DNA of 64,000 nucleotides, taken from the NCBI GenBank assembly GCA_028023455.1, contig JAQFVV010000028.1, forward strand, positions 689,501-753,500, in the 5' to 3' direction. Every line of letters begins with the position of its first letter. Position 1 is the stretch's first letter. Below are positions 46,043 to 55,789 of the stretch, in pieces. A program made the translations under genes and the position numbers. Origin of the DNA: Epiperipatus broadwayi. Taxonomy: Eukaryota; Onychophora; Udeonychophora; Euonychophora; Peripatidae. Below the pieces are notes generated by a model that saw only the letters and a program-made list of their open reading frames with translations, did no database searches and was not told the DNA's origin.

Positions 46043-47431
46043 CCCCCTTTAAATGGGTAACGACAATTGTAAATCCAAATTAAACTTGATTGCTTTAAAA
46101 AAAAAAAAATTAAAAATGAATTTGTAGTTTTATATATATCTATAAGAAAAGAGTATTTAATAATTCAGAATTTCAATTTACTTTCGGGATTTAAATTTCC
46201 ATTTTGAAAATATGATAATTTTATTTAAGTACTATATTTCTTTGTATAATAAAAAAATCGTTGTATAAAAGCAATTTGTTATTAAAAAATATATAATCTG
46301 AAATTTATGTATTTTTCCTTAAAATCAATGAAAGTATAATAAAATACGAAAGAAAAAAAAATAGAAATGAAAGTAAATAAATCCAATTTTGACTCGATAT
46401 ATATTAAGAGTTCATATCGTATTAAAAATCTATAAACAAGTGAAGTTATTAAATTTTTACTATATCTACATTTCTTTTTGAACTAATTCCAAAAAAGATA
46501 GGCGATAAATAAATAAAAAAACTCATTAATTTGGTAAATATATGTCAGCTGACAACAACACCAGTGATATCTTTTACTTAAATTGCAAACCATTTATAGT
46601 ACTTTTAGTAATTATGTCATTCAAGGATTGTTCTCAGATTTAAAACCACAGCAGAATTGGATTAATTTTCGATATATATGATATTTAAAAATAAATGAAA
46701 CAAAACAATTTTTACACACAGATACATAGATAAATTATATAAATTCACCAATATTATAAAATTGCAAACACGCTCAATATTGTGTTAATCTAACATTTCT
46801 TACACCAGAGATAAAAAGAAAGTTATAACATGGCAATATATTTGTTTTAGAATTAACATATTAAAATTTAGCTGCCAAATTAAAACCTTTACCCTCCAGC
46901 CAAAACTACTCAAATTCCTCGTTAGAAAAATTCCTTAACCAGTTGGAAAATACCTAGTTCTCTAACCCCAAAAGTTATCTAAGTTCCACTCTTCTTTAGC
47001 ACAAAGACTGTGAAAATTTTGATATTCTAAATTACAAGGATATATATGTATTAAATTCGTGACTAAATAATAATTAAAAATAGACATCTAAATTTTTTTG
47101 ATGAATGCAAACCATTTCGAGTTCAATACACTAGAATTAGGATATTTTGGTTTTATATTAAGTTTATGGATTCATACATTCAAATAATATTGAAAAGTCA
47201 AGATACACTCTTATGAGAACTGAAATTTCATGAAAGGCACATTGATACCAAATTAAAACTTTACAAAAATTATTTAGAGAAGAAAAGAATTCAATTAGTG
47301 TTAACAGTGAGTTTCTAATAACAGCATTAGTAATTGATTAAGTAATACAGATATATATATACAATTCAACTATTGGGTTTATATCACAGGGTGCTCTGTC
47401 AATTTTTAATGTATTTGTAATATGTTATTAT
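46043..47431. other. A+T-rich DNA, nothing recognised
   Basis: No repeat match, no ORF of note. Confidence 0.4.
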
Positions 47432-47630
47432 AAAACAGGCAAAACTCACTATACGTATTGCCACACACACAGCAAGCTAGAGTAATCAATGGATGCCAGA
47501 AGGCTTGTGCATAAAATCGCCATCTAGTGCCTACTTATTCAATATCCCCAGACTAGTTTCTGGCTTGTGGCCTTCATCAGTGAGGAGCCTTAGATCTGAG
47601 AGCACTGCACCTAGATCTAGTTGCAGTCAT
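47432..47630 (+). mobile_element. Family A element copy
   Basis: Complete central module from 'aaacaggcaaaactcactat' to 'cacctagatctagttgca'; the end is cut in the terminal palindrome. It contains the best family A hammerhead of the window, on the minus strand. Confidence 0.85.
47545..47586 (-). ncRNA. Hammerhead ribozyme, family A, intact
   Basis: Minus strand: stem I TCCTCA/TGGGGA (six pairs), CTGATGA, stem II GGC-CACAA-GCC, GAAAC, TA, GTC. Against AGC/GCT at 13434 this stem II differs by a two-sided change. The predicted cut falls between 47551 and 47550. All conserved nucleotides of the type I hammerhead are present. The weak points are an A.A mismatch at the base of stem II and a very short stem III. 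Confidence 0.85.
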
Positions 47631-47635
47631 ATGGA

Positions 47636-47780
47636 TTTATATGTATATATATATATATATGAAGAAGATATATGTCTATTTTTTGATATGTATGTGTATG
47701 TTTTTGTATATATATATGTAGAATGATGGAGATATATATATATGTTTGATTTATATATGATTTATACATATATATCTGAA
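47636..47780 (+). repeat. (TA)n-rich and TATATG microsatellite
   Basis: Alternating T/A runs with ATG variants throughout. An ORF crossing the family A copy into this tract (47493-47726) is spurious. Confidence 0.75.
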
Positions 47781-47804
47781 ATGATAATTATGTATTTGTA
47801 TTGT

Positions 47805-47880
47805 TCAAATCTTGTAGCTCTGACGAAGACTGCTGGACAGTCGAAACTGTAAGAAAATAAAGAAAGTTAAGAAAATTACT
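47805..47880 (+). mobile_element. Group G solo copy with hammerhead-like core
   Basis: CTGACGA (47820-47826), hairpin GACTG...CAGTC, GAAAC, T and GTA as a possible NUH triplet. Stem I offers only two pairs with the upstream 'gtagct'. The core and stem II are perfect, so this is the best-preserved G copy. Confidence 0.45.
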
Positions 47881-48137
47881 TGCATTAAAGTGTATATGAG
47901 TGAAGTATTATAAGTAATAACAAGCACTTTGCGCAATTTCTTTATTCATTACATTTGATGTTGAATTGCATAAGATTTATTGAAATCATGTTACAATGTT
48001 AAAACAATATGCCAATATAAATAACAACAGAAATGGCAATAAAAGGCCACTGTAACTGCTATAACTAGACAAAGATCAATATTTATAATCTTAACTACCT
48101 TAACAGAGTATTCTTTAGCTTTATATATACATATATT

Positions 48138-48282
48138 AAGAGTACCAAACTCTTCATACAGTAGTGCCACCAAGTTCAATCCTTCATAATCAATGGATGC
48201 AGGAAGGTTTATGTATAAAATCTTTATCTAATGCCTACTTATGTGAAAGCATATGAAATGGTGTTCATGTGATGTTTTGGTA
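48138..48282 (+). mobile_element. Family A copy with internal deletion
   Basis: Head from 'ccaaactcttcatacagtag' to 'taatgcctactta', then directly the A tail ('atgaaatggtgttcatgtga'). The hammerhead segment is deleted. Confidence 0.7.
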
Positions 48283-48504
48283 ATCATATACATATAACCA
48301 ATCAAATTTTAAGCATCTCTCTCATTATGTATGCATTTCAGATGAAAACATATTCTCATCAGGTATATATATATATATAAACGGATTAATGAAAAGCATC
48401 AGAATAAAGCTATTAAATATCTTGATTTGTATATTATAACAGATGATGTTTATTAAGTTATAATCAGTAATCAAATCAATGCAAAAAATATAAAAGTACT
48501 AATC

Positions 48505-48870
48505 ATGCATAAGATGGCAAGTCTTAGGTCTTTTTTATTTGACAATGAAAAATTATATCATTATGAAAGTGATAAATCGCAAAATATTGAAACATTTACA
48601 AAAGTACTGGGTGAAGTTGGTTATAATGTTAAACAAATTTATTACACTTTATGGCAGTTAAAAAAAGTACCTATTTTAAATGAGCATAAAGTTAGTAATA
48701 AAAAATGTATTCCATATATGTCAAGAGCTCAAGTGAAACTTTTTAAAAAAATATATAAAAATTTAGTTTCATTTTGTGTTCCACACAATGCTAATAGATT
48801 TGTAAATAATTCAAAAAATAGTATATCTTATATTATTTATCTAATATTATGTAAATGCATGGTGTCATAA
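48505..48870 (+). CDS. Unrecognised ORF of 121 codons
   Basis: Longest non-repetitive ORF of the window outside LINE remnants. The protein is Lys-, Asn- and Tyr-rich with no transmembrane run, signal peptide or family motif that I recognise. Start and stop have no supporting signals, and no splice-linked neighbour is visible. It lies between a family A copy and a foldback. It may be a chance ORF or part of an unrecognised transposon; confidence in a real gene is low. Confidence 0.15.
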   Translation: MHKMASLRSFLFDNEKLYHYESDKSQNIETFTKVLGEVGYNVKQIYYTLWQLKKVPILNEHKVSNKKCIPYMSRAQVKLFKKIYKNLVSFCVPHNANRFVNNSKNSISYIIYLILCKCMVS

Positions 48871-48895
48871 ATAGGTTAATCAAGATTTAGTTGTA

Positions 48896-49320
48896 TTTAT
48901 TTGTTGGACTATTTCCATTGTCTAATATGAGTATTGAACGTCTTTAGAAAAATTCAACTTTATTTAAATATTTTTGAGAAGTATTATTTTCCCCTCTTCT
49001 TCAGGTGTTGCTCACCTGACTAGTGACAGTACTAGCATGGGATTCGAACCTAGGTCCTAGATAAGCATATGAAATTACTATAGACTTGCCTTTGGCAGGA
49101 TGGCTCAGTCGTTTAGAGTGTTAAAATTCAATACTCAAGAACCTAAGTACCAGGTTCGAATCCCATGCTAGTACTGTCACTGATTAGGCAAGCAACATCC
49201 GAAGTAGAGGGGAGAATAATATCTCTCAAAATATTGTGCATATACTAACCCTGTTTGATGTGCTATTAATATCTAAAGACATTCAATATTCATATTAAAC
49301 GATGGAAATAGTCCAACAAC
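48896..49320. mobile_element. Foldback made of two SINE S2 copies
   Basis: The right half (49085-49320) is S2: 'ggcaggatggctcagtcg' (A box), 'caggttcgaatccc' (B box), the body 'gtactgtcactgattaggca' and 'gaagtagaggggagaataat', and the end 'ggaaatagtccaacaa'. The left half (48896-49062) is the same inverted, lacking the A box. The copies are close, and the whole could fold as one hairpin. Confidence 0.85.
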
Positions 49321-49851
49321 TAAAACATCATCATCACAAATCTTCAAGAAAATACAGACCAAGATTCAGTTTCAAGAAAAAGTTAAAAGAATAATAATGT
49401 CTTAATAACAAACAGCTTTTGTTTTTTTTATTCATGAAAAAATGTGACTTTTCTTGCAAAAATCTAAGATTCTTCATGAGGAGAGAAACCACAATAAAAT
49501 AAATATTAAGAAAGCAATTTTTATAAATAGAAATAAGACATCCATAATTAATCAACAATTTTCTAACGTTAAAATTCAGGAATCTTTGAATATGACAATG
49601 ACGTTTACTTCCACTATATTTGAATTTAAATAAGTTTCAGTTACAGAAGATTTAGAAATGAATTGAGAGTACTTCTGTGGTTTGTTATAGTTTTTAGAAA
49701 TAATATTGATATTCCCTTTGTTTATGTTTGTAATTCAAGGTATGCAAAGTGTTAGAACATCTACATAATGAAAGGGTTTTTAATTCTGCATCACATGACC
49801 AAATCTTTTTAAGTTGTAAATAAAAAAACAATGAACTGTATTTATTGCTCT
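49321..49851. other. A+T-rich DNA, nothing recognised
   Basis: Two short minus ORFs (49334-49558, 49694-49894) have no motif. Confidence 0.4.
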
Positions 49852-49920
49852 GACAATCTTTATTGATAAATGCAAGCAAGAGAAAGCATTTCAAAATTTC
49901 TAACTAGAAACCACACCCTA

Positions 49921-49963
49921 ACCTCAGACCAATGTTTCATGCTTTGACACTCCTCAGTAAAGT
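49921..49963 (-). ncRNA. Hammerhead ribozyme, family C left arm
   Basis: Minus strand: CTGAGGA, stem II GTGT-CAAA-GCAT (four pairs with wobbles), GAAAC, ATTG, GTC. Stem I is ACTTTA/TGAGGT: all six positions pair although both strands differ from the family A stem (TCCTCA/TGGGGA). The predicted cut lies between 49927 and 49926. Confidence 0.75.
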
Positions 49964-50388
49964 GCTAGGATAGTTTCAGACAGGAGATTTTACAAAAGTA
50001 CTAACCTAAAGCCAGCATTTATCTAAAAATTATCTATTGAGTGGAAAATCTGAAATTTTCAGATACCCATATGTCTTCAAACCCACCTATTTAATTCAAG
50101 TAGCTATGTGGGGCTGAGAGATTAGGTCATGTGATGTATCACTAATTTTTATTGACTATTTATAGTCTTTTGCTTTAAAGTCTTAAGCAATGTTATATTG
50201 CTAAGGCTATTAATATATGGTTGGGCCGAAGATCTCTCAGCCCCATACAGCTACTTGAGTTGGACAGCTGGGTTTGAAGAATGTAGGTGTCTACAAATTT
50301 CAGATTTTCCACTCAATAGATAAATTTTAGATAAATACTGGCTTTGGGTTGGCATTGTTTGATCTAGTTTCTGAAACTATCCTAGAAC

Positions 50389-50426
50389 CTGAGGAGTGCC
50401 AAAGCATGAAACCATTGGTCCGAGGT
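50389..50426 (+). ncRNA. Hammerhead ribozyme, family C right arm, stem I lost
   Basis: CTGAGGA at 50389-50395, stem II GTGC-CAAA-GCAT (four pairs), GAAAC at 50408-50412, stem III ACC/GGT, GTC ending at 50420. A few bases before CTGAGGA have been lost relative to other copies, so stem I cannot form. Confidence 0.45.
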
Positions 50427-50510
50427 TAGGGTGTGGTTTCTAGATATAGATTTTAAAATGTTTTCTCTTGCTGGCATTTATTAATAAAGCTTGTTAGAGC
50501 AATTAGTATG

Positions 50511-51316
50511 GTTTTATTTTTTCTTTATGCTATAGAATCAGTTGAGTAAACGTTTGGTGAATTTCATCAGAATCATAGCTCTTACAGATATATAATATAT
50601 GCTGCTCCATACACACAGTCAGGTAATAATGTGCACATTTCATTCATATTAGTTATTCACATGTTTCACATATTAGATAATTGGATGCTGCTTTCCTTCT
50701 TATTAATAATATTTTTATTGTTAGCAATAACCCATGTCTCTGTGACCTTTTTCTTTCTATCATCCTGCTCCTTACAAACAAAATCTACCAACTATGGTTA
50801 CAAAAAAGTGACCACGTTGCTATTTTTATTTGCAATTAAAAAAGAAAGCACCATGAATTGTAAATTAAAATTCCATGGCAGAAACCCACACTGTACTGCT
50901 GTATACTACTGAACTAAAGCTAATCTTTCCACTAGATTAGCACAGCATAATTATAGGCAAGCTAAAAACAAGCCGAATACAAGAATGCATTTTGGTACTA
51001 TTAATAGCATCATGGCCACATATTCGACTCACAGTCAGTAGGTATCGTTTGTCTCAAGTGGAGTGACAGGAAAAGAAAGATCAAAAAGGTATGGTGTATT
51101 GCTAACAATAAAAATATAATTAACAAAAAAGAAAGCAGCATCTAGTTATCTAATAAACGGAACATGTAAATAACTAATTTGAATAAAATGCATACATTAT
51201 TGTCTGATTGCATAAATAGAATAATATATATTATTTATCTGTGAGAGCTATGATTCTGATGAAATTCATCTAAAGTACACGAAGCTGATTTTATATCATA
51301 AAGAAAAAATAAATTC
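50511..51316. mobile_element. Foldback related to the 55-bp satellite
   Basis: Ends: 'tttttctttatgctatagaa' and, inverted, the same with small changes at 51295-51312. Inward come 'gaatttcatcagaatcatag', 'ctttttctttctatc', 'aaatctaccaact' and 'tattgttagcaata', each with its inverse in the right arm. 'agagctatgattctg' plus 'atctaaagtacac' in the right arm is a unit of the satellite at 44430. The 93-codon ORF at 50631-50912 spans part of the left arm and loop and has no recognised domain. Confidence 0.8.
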
Positions 51317-51769
51317 TTTTTGTTACGCAGACCTTCAAACGCTTTTGCACATTTTGAGTTCTTATAATTCATTATTTTTATTCCCAATATTTTTATCATA
51401 ACAGACATTTTATTTTACTTACATATATATATTTATAGGATTAAAAATAAATGTTATGAATAATGAAATTATGTTCAATAACTTTTCACAAAAAGAAAAA
51501 AGAAAATTGATTAAAATGAATTAGAAATTAATTACTATAAATATTTGCAATTAATCACAGAATTAAACTTTTATGGAGTGCTTTTGATAAAAATAACAAT
51601 ATTAAAAGAAAATACGTTTCTAATAAATATTTATTAGAATTCTTACATCTATATCGGAGACCTAGATTTTTAGTAAAAGATCGTAACATAGATCTTAGAC
51701 TATGCTGTTAAGTATGGAGTTGTAATTTGGAAGTGAAAGTAAATATGTATCACTGAGACTAAAACAGAA
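51317..51769. other. A+T-rich DNA, nothing recognised
   Basis: No match. Confidence 0.35.
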
Positions 51770-51985
51770 CTGGAATAGATGTGTTGATATAAAAAATGAC
51801 AGTATATTGACAGCTGATAGTTCTAAAATAGTTTATAAAAAAACATAAAAGTCCTAAAAAAGACATACTTGAAATGGATAGATGAGATAAGAAAATTTGC
51901 TGAAATGATGTAAAAAAAAGAAACCACAAATCAGAAAAATTAGATTAAACATTTGATTATCCTTTATTCTACAATGGATAATAAT
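51770..51985 (+). pseudogene. RTE-like LINE 3' fragment
   Basis: 'RTGIDVLI' and 'SPKKDILEWIDEIRKFAEMM' correspond to the C-terminus ('RS.VIWVDKISKCAGMM' at 52000). It ends 'attctacaatggataa', facing the next fragment. Confidence 0.55.
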
Positions 51986-51999
51986 AGCAATAACATCAA

Positions 52000-52425
52000 A
52001 CCCACCATTTTCAACCATTATCAGTTCACTAAAGGATGAGAGTATCTACAAGTTTTAATCCAGTATTTCCAATCACTAGCCTTTCTTCTCCACATCATTC
52101 CAGCACACTTACTTATTTTATCCACCCAGATCACATGTGATCTTTTATTAGATATTTTACCATCTCTTCGAATACAATTTGAAATTTCAACTGTCCATCT
52201 ATTATTATCTCTTTTAGCAATATATCCAGACCAATTCCACTTCAATCTCTTAATTCTTTCAGTGATGCGAATAACACCTGTTTTTTCTCTCACCTGTGTA
52301 ATTCATTTTCGGCTCTTTTCTGATATTTCTAACATACACCTCTCCACACTTCATTGAGTGCTTTGAAGTTTCTGCACTGCTCTTCTTTTAAGTGTTCAAG
52401 TCTCAGATCCATATTTACACCTTTT
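52000..52425 (-). pseudogene. RTE-like LINE C-terminal fragment
   Basis: Within the 90 open codons at 52021-52293: 'TERIKRLKWNWSGYIAKRDNNRWTVEI' (the conserved GH/GYIA-RRDNNRWT block), then 'KRSHVIWVDKISKCAGMMW'. Upstream on minus 'MDLRLEHLKEEQCRNF' continues the same protein across a stop and frameshift. It faces the plus-strand fragment tail to tail with only about 15 bp between. Confidence 0.75.
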
Positions 52426-52660
52426 TGTCAATACTGTGTTATATATATGAATATAAATATTTACATATGTAGATTCATAATCCATTTCAGCCATTATTAT
52501 AATAATTTCTATATAAAAAAACTGAAATGTAGAACATGGATTATCTATAATATCAAGTAAAACTCTCCATACAGTAGTGCCATTCAGTGCAAGCCAGAGT
52601 AATCAATGGATGCCAGAAGGCTTGTGGATAAAATCTGTATCTGCTGCCTACTCATCCAAT

Positions 52661-52702
52661 AGTGCCAGACTAGTTTTTAGCTTGTGGCTTTCATCAGGGA
52701 GA
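52661..52702 (-). ncRNA. Hammerhead ribozyme, family A, one core change
   Basis: Minus: CTGATGA, stem II AGC/GCT, then AAAAC instead of GAAAC, TA, GTC. The G12 position is lost, and stem I is weakened (TTCTCC against TGGCAC). Confidence 0.5.
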
Positions 52703-53117
52703 AGCCCTGGATCTGAGAGAACAGCAGTTAGATCTTAGGATCTAATGCAACTCTCCAGCAGCCTCTTTTAATCCCTACTTAACTGCAAAACTATAAGTCT
52801 AAAATTGAAAACACAATAATATTTTTAATCCAAGCTCATTAGCTTATATAGTCATATAGGTCTGAACTCAGTTCAGTACCCATACATTTTGGTGTCTTTG
52901 GTTCTTTAATAATCATAGCCACCACTATCCTATTACACAGGATTTGGTATTAAATCACTACATATTCAATGATGCCAATTTCTAATGTTTGCTCATAACT
53001 GTTATTAAAACAGGCAAAACTCTTCATACCTAATGCCACTCAGTGCAAGCCAGAGTAATCAATGGATTCCAGAAGTCTTGTGCATAAAATCTCTATCTAG
53101 TGCTTACTCATCAATTA

Positions 53118-53159
53118 GCTCCAGACTAGTTTCTAGCTTGTGGCTTTCATCAGTGAGTA
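53118..53159 (-). ncRNA. Hammerhead ribozyme, family A
   Basis: Minus: CTGATGA, stem II AGC-CACAA-GCT, GAAAC, TA, GTC. Stem I shortened to three or four pairs (TACTCA/TGGAGC). Core intact. Confidence 0.6.
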
Positions 53160-53572
53160 GCTTTGGATCTGAAAGCACTGCAGCTAGATCTTAGGATCTA
53201 ATGCAACATTCCAGCAGTCTTTTTTTTTTTTATCTCTGCTTAATTATAAAACTCTGAGTCCAAAATTAAAAACATAATATTTTCAGATCAAGAGCATTCA
53301 CTTAGTCATATAGCTCTGAAATCAGTTCAGTACCCATACATTTTGGTGTCTTTGGTTCTTTAATAACCATAGCCACCATGATCTTTATTAGGCAGGATTG
53401 GTATTAAATCACTAAACATCACATGATCATCATTTATTATGCCTGATGATAAATGTTATTAAAACAGAAAAAACTCTTCGTATAGTAGTGCCATTCAGTA
53501 GAGATAAAAGGTGGCTGCTGGAGGGTTGCATTAGATCTTAAGATCTAGATGCAGTGCTCTCAGATCCAAGGC

Positions 53573-53614
53573 TTCTCACTGATGAAAGCCACAAGCTAGA
53601 AACTAGTCTGGTGA
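53573..53614 (+). ncRNA. Hammerhead ribozyme, family A, in the inverted copy
   Basis: CTGATGA 53579-53585, GAAAC 53599-53603, TA, GTC ending at 53608 (the predicted cut). Stem I TTCTCA/TGGTGA has one mismatch in six. Core intact. Confidence 0.65.
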
Positions 53615-53934
53615 TATTGGATGAATAGGCACTAGATAGGGATTTTATACACAAGCCTTTTGGCATTCATTAATTATTCTGGCTTGCACTGAGTGACACT
53701 ACTGTATGGAGAGTTTTGCCTGTTTTAATAACAATTATGACCAAGCATAAGAAATGGTGTTCATATGATCTATAATATCATCAAATACTAAAATAATTAA
53801 CCTTTTCTCTGTCTTTTTTTGCACTAGTCTATTATAATAAATATAAATAAGAACAGCAGTAATAAGTATTTTTATTATGTACTCAACATAAGCAATTTGT
53901 TTATTATAAGTAAAATTTAACTGACAGTTTCAAT

Positions 53935-54060
53935 TATTTAACATCCTTCTTCAGAACTTATTCTTTTATTTAGCAACCATGTGAGTCTTAGCTCTGAGGA
54001 AAATCTGTCCATCAGCCAAAATTATCAGAAAAATATGGAAAAAAAATTATTACTATGTAT
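53935..54060 (+). mobile_element. Group G, degraded
   Basis: 'ttagctctgaggaaaatctg' and 'ccatcagccaaaattatcag' correspond to CTGANGA, stem II and GAAA with several changes. Just upstream, 'cagtttcaattatttaacat' and 'ccttcttcagaac' resemble an inverted copy, so this may be another small foldback. Confidence 0.4.
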
Positions 54061-54429
54061 CATCAGATAATCATTATCATCATCAATATGATAAAATGTC
54101 ACAAATGAAAATGATAATCTTAAAGTAAAAAAAAGGAGATAAATAAGGAACAAAAAGTTGAATGATAACTGGAATTAGAACTTTTCTTGCATGCACATGT
54201 ATCTATATGATAGAAATATTTTTATAACAAACTTGCATTTCCATTAGAACAATAAATGGAAAAAGATGAATAATAGGATGAAAATCTTATAAAGATTAAG
54301 CTCTATATCTAAGTGACTTTAGAATGTGAAAAAAAAGTGGAATATCAAATAATAGATATTGCTAATTTGAATCAAAACAAAGTGTCCTCATTTTTAATAA
54401 AATGATGTTAAAATCGTATATTTTAATAG
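54061..54429. other. A+T-rich DNA, nothing recognised
   Basis: No match. Confidence 0.35.
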
Positions 54430-54510
54430 ATGGTGACCTGGACCAATTGATGAGTGCTGGTTCAGTATGAAATGCATCTTGGAAGTCATTTGTCTTTTAT
54501 TGTAGCTTTA
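54430..54510 (+). mobile_element. Family D fragment
   Basis: Only the hammerhead and 'agtcatttgtctttt' of D remain; the tRNA-like end is lost. Confidence 0.65.
54443..54482 (+). ncRNA. Hammerhead ribozyme, family D, one core change
   Basis: Stem I CCAA/TTGG, TTGATGA (first C replaced), stem II GTGCT/AGTAT with wobbles, GAAA, stem III palindrome ATGCAT, C as H residue (cut after 54478). Confidence 0.55.
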
Positions 54511-54582
54511 TTTATATGATTTGAAAAGAATATGTGTTGATGTGGAGGTTATTAATACATTTATAAACGATGTGTGAGCAAT

Positions 54583-54675
54583 ATTTACTAAGGCTGTAAC
54601 CTCAAGAATGTGCGTGTAAAAATGCAATAGTAGAGACCTCTATAGGTCTTAACCACAAGCTTATAACTCCGTGGG
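54583..54675 (+). repeat. Repeat H, copy 2
   Basis: 'aaggctgtaacctcaagaat', 'gcgtgtaaa', 'gcaatagtagagacctctat' and 'ttaaccacaagct', as at 16244. Confidence 0.6.
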
Positions 54676-55789
54676 TGTGCATTTAATTGAAATGAGATTT
54701 AAAAGTTTATATCTGGGCTAGAGACAATTTCCAGTTTAATACACGATTAGTGATAATCATTACTGTATTTATCTAGAGTTGGTGATGTCAAAATTATGGA
54801 AGGAATTAGATTGACACTTGTAAATCAAAATGTAACAACATAATTTATATATTGCTTACATATTTTAATTTCTAATTTTGAAAACCGATTAAATCTACTT
54901 TGAATTAATATAGATTATGAATAATAAATGATAATATTTAAAAAAGAAATTATATTACGTTATTTTAATAATAATAAAAATCCCAACGCATTTTTTTTTA
55001 CTCCTCTAAGTAATATTACTAATTGCAAGATGTTTCTAATATAAATCAGCAAGGGGTGGGAGAATTAGAAAAAGGACTAGTAGAATAAAAAGCCTATGTC
55101 TGCAGGAGATAAGAAGAATTAAAAACAGAAACCAACTTTCTATCAGTATTTTGAGAAGTACCATCAATCATGTTTGAATGCTGAGATACTGAAGGAAATT
55201 AATTGGGGGAGAAAACGTCCGTGTACAGTTCTTTTCCATTTGTTCCACTGATGATTAAACAGAACAAAAATAAAAACAAAAAAGATTTGTTATTTTTATT
55301 TTAACTATATAAATGATTATATTAATTATTTAAATATGGGGGGAGGGGGTTAATGATAAACGGTTGTAACTTGTTGGTGGATTATAATAAAAATTAAGCC
55401 TCTTGAAAATGGAAGTTGAAAAATTGGGAGGGAGGGGGACGCGGCAAAACTGGCCAAATCGGATTGATTGCTAGAGATTAGAAATTAAATTACTTTTACA
55501 AGAAGGCTAATCCTGGATTACGTCTTAGTTTCATTTTAAATAAACTTTAACAATCTACAAATCAGAACATTTTTTTTAAAAAAAGAAAAGCTCTCACAAC
55601 GACTTCTACTGCAGAAAAGAGTGAATGACTATTTAAAAAGTGATTTTTCATATATTTTTTTAAAAAAGATTGTTAATGCATTCAAAGATATTTTGTTAAC
55701 TGACAGTATTTTAGGATGTACAGAATATTCAATTGGGCTGAATAGGATACTAATCAACTGTAAGATTTGAATTACAGGCATTCTTCATA
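54676..55789. other. A+T-rich DNA with G-rich tracts
   Basis: G-rich runs lie at 55337-55349 and 55425-55439. No gene or repeat family recognised. Confidence 0.4.

Larger units (their letters stand above)
49852..50497. mobile_element. Family C foldback, full length
   Basis: Ends 'attgctctgacaatcttta' and, inverted, 'taaagcttgttagagcaat'. Arms of about 270 bp share 'aaaccacaccctaacctc', 'catgctttgacactcctcag', 'ccagcatttatctaaaa', 'aaaatctgaaatttt', 'ttcaaacccacc' and 'agtagctatgtggggctgag'. The loop of about 105 bp has 'gtcatgtgatgtatcac'. Both arms carry a hammerhead pointing outward. No ORF. Confidence 0.85.
52556..53740. mobile_element. Family A cluster: two direct copies and one inverted
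   Basis: Plus copies begin at 52556 and 53015; equal points (cttgtggctttcatcag) are at 52681 and 53137, 456 bp apart, and the tail between them ('ttcagtacccatacattttg', 'ttctttaata') is repeated after the second copy. Thus a true tandem pair of a 456-bp unit. A third copy at about 53500-53735 is inverted and starts just after the second unit. Each copy carries a hammerhead. Confidence 0.9.
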
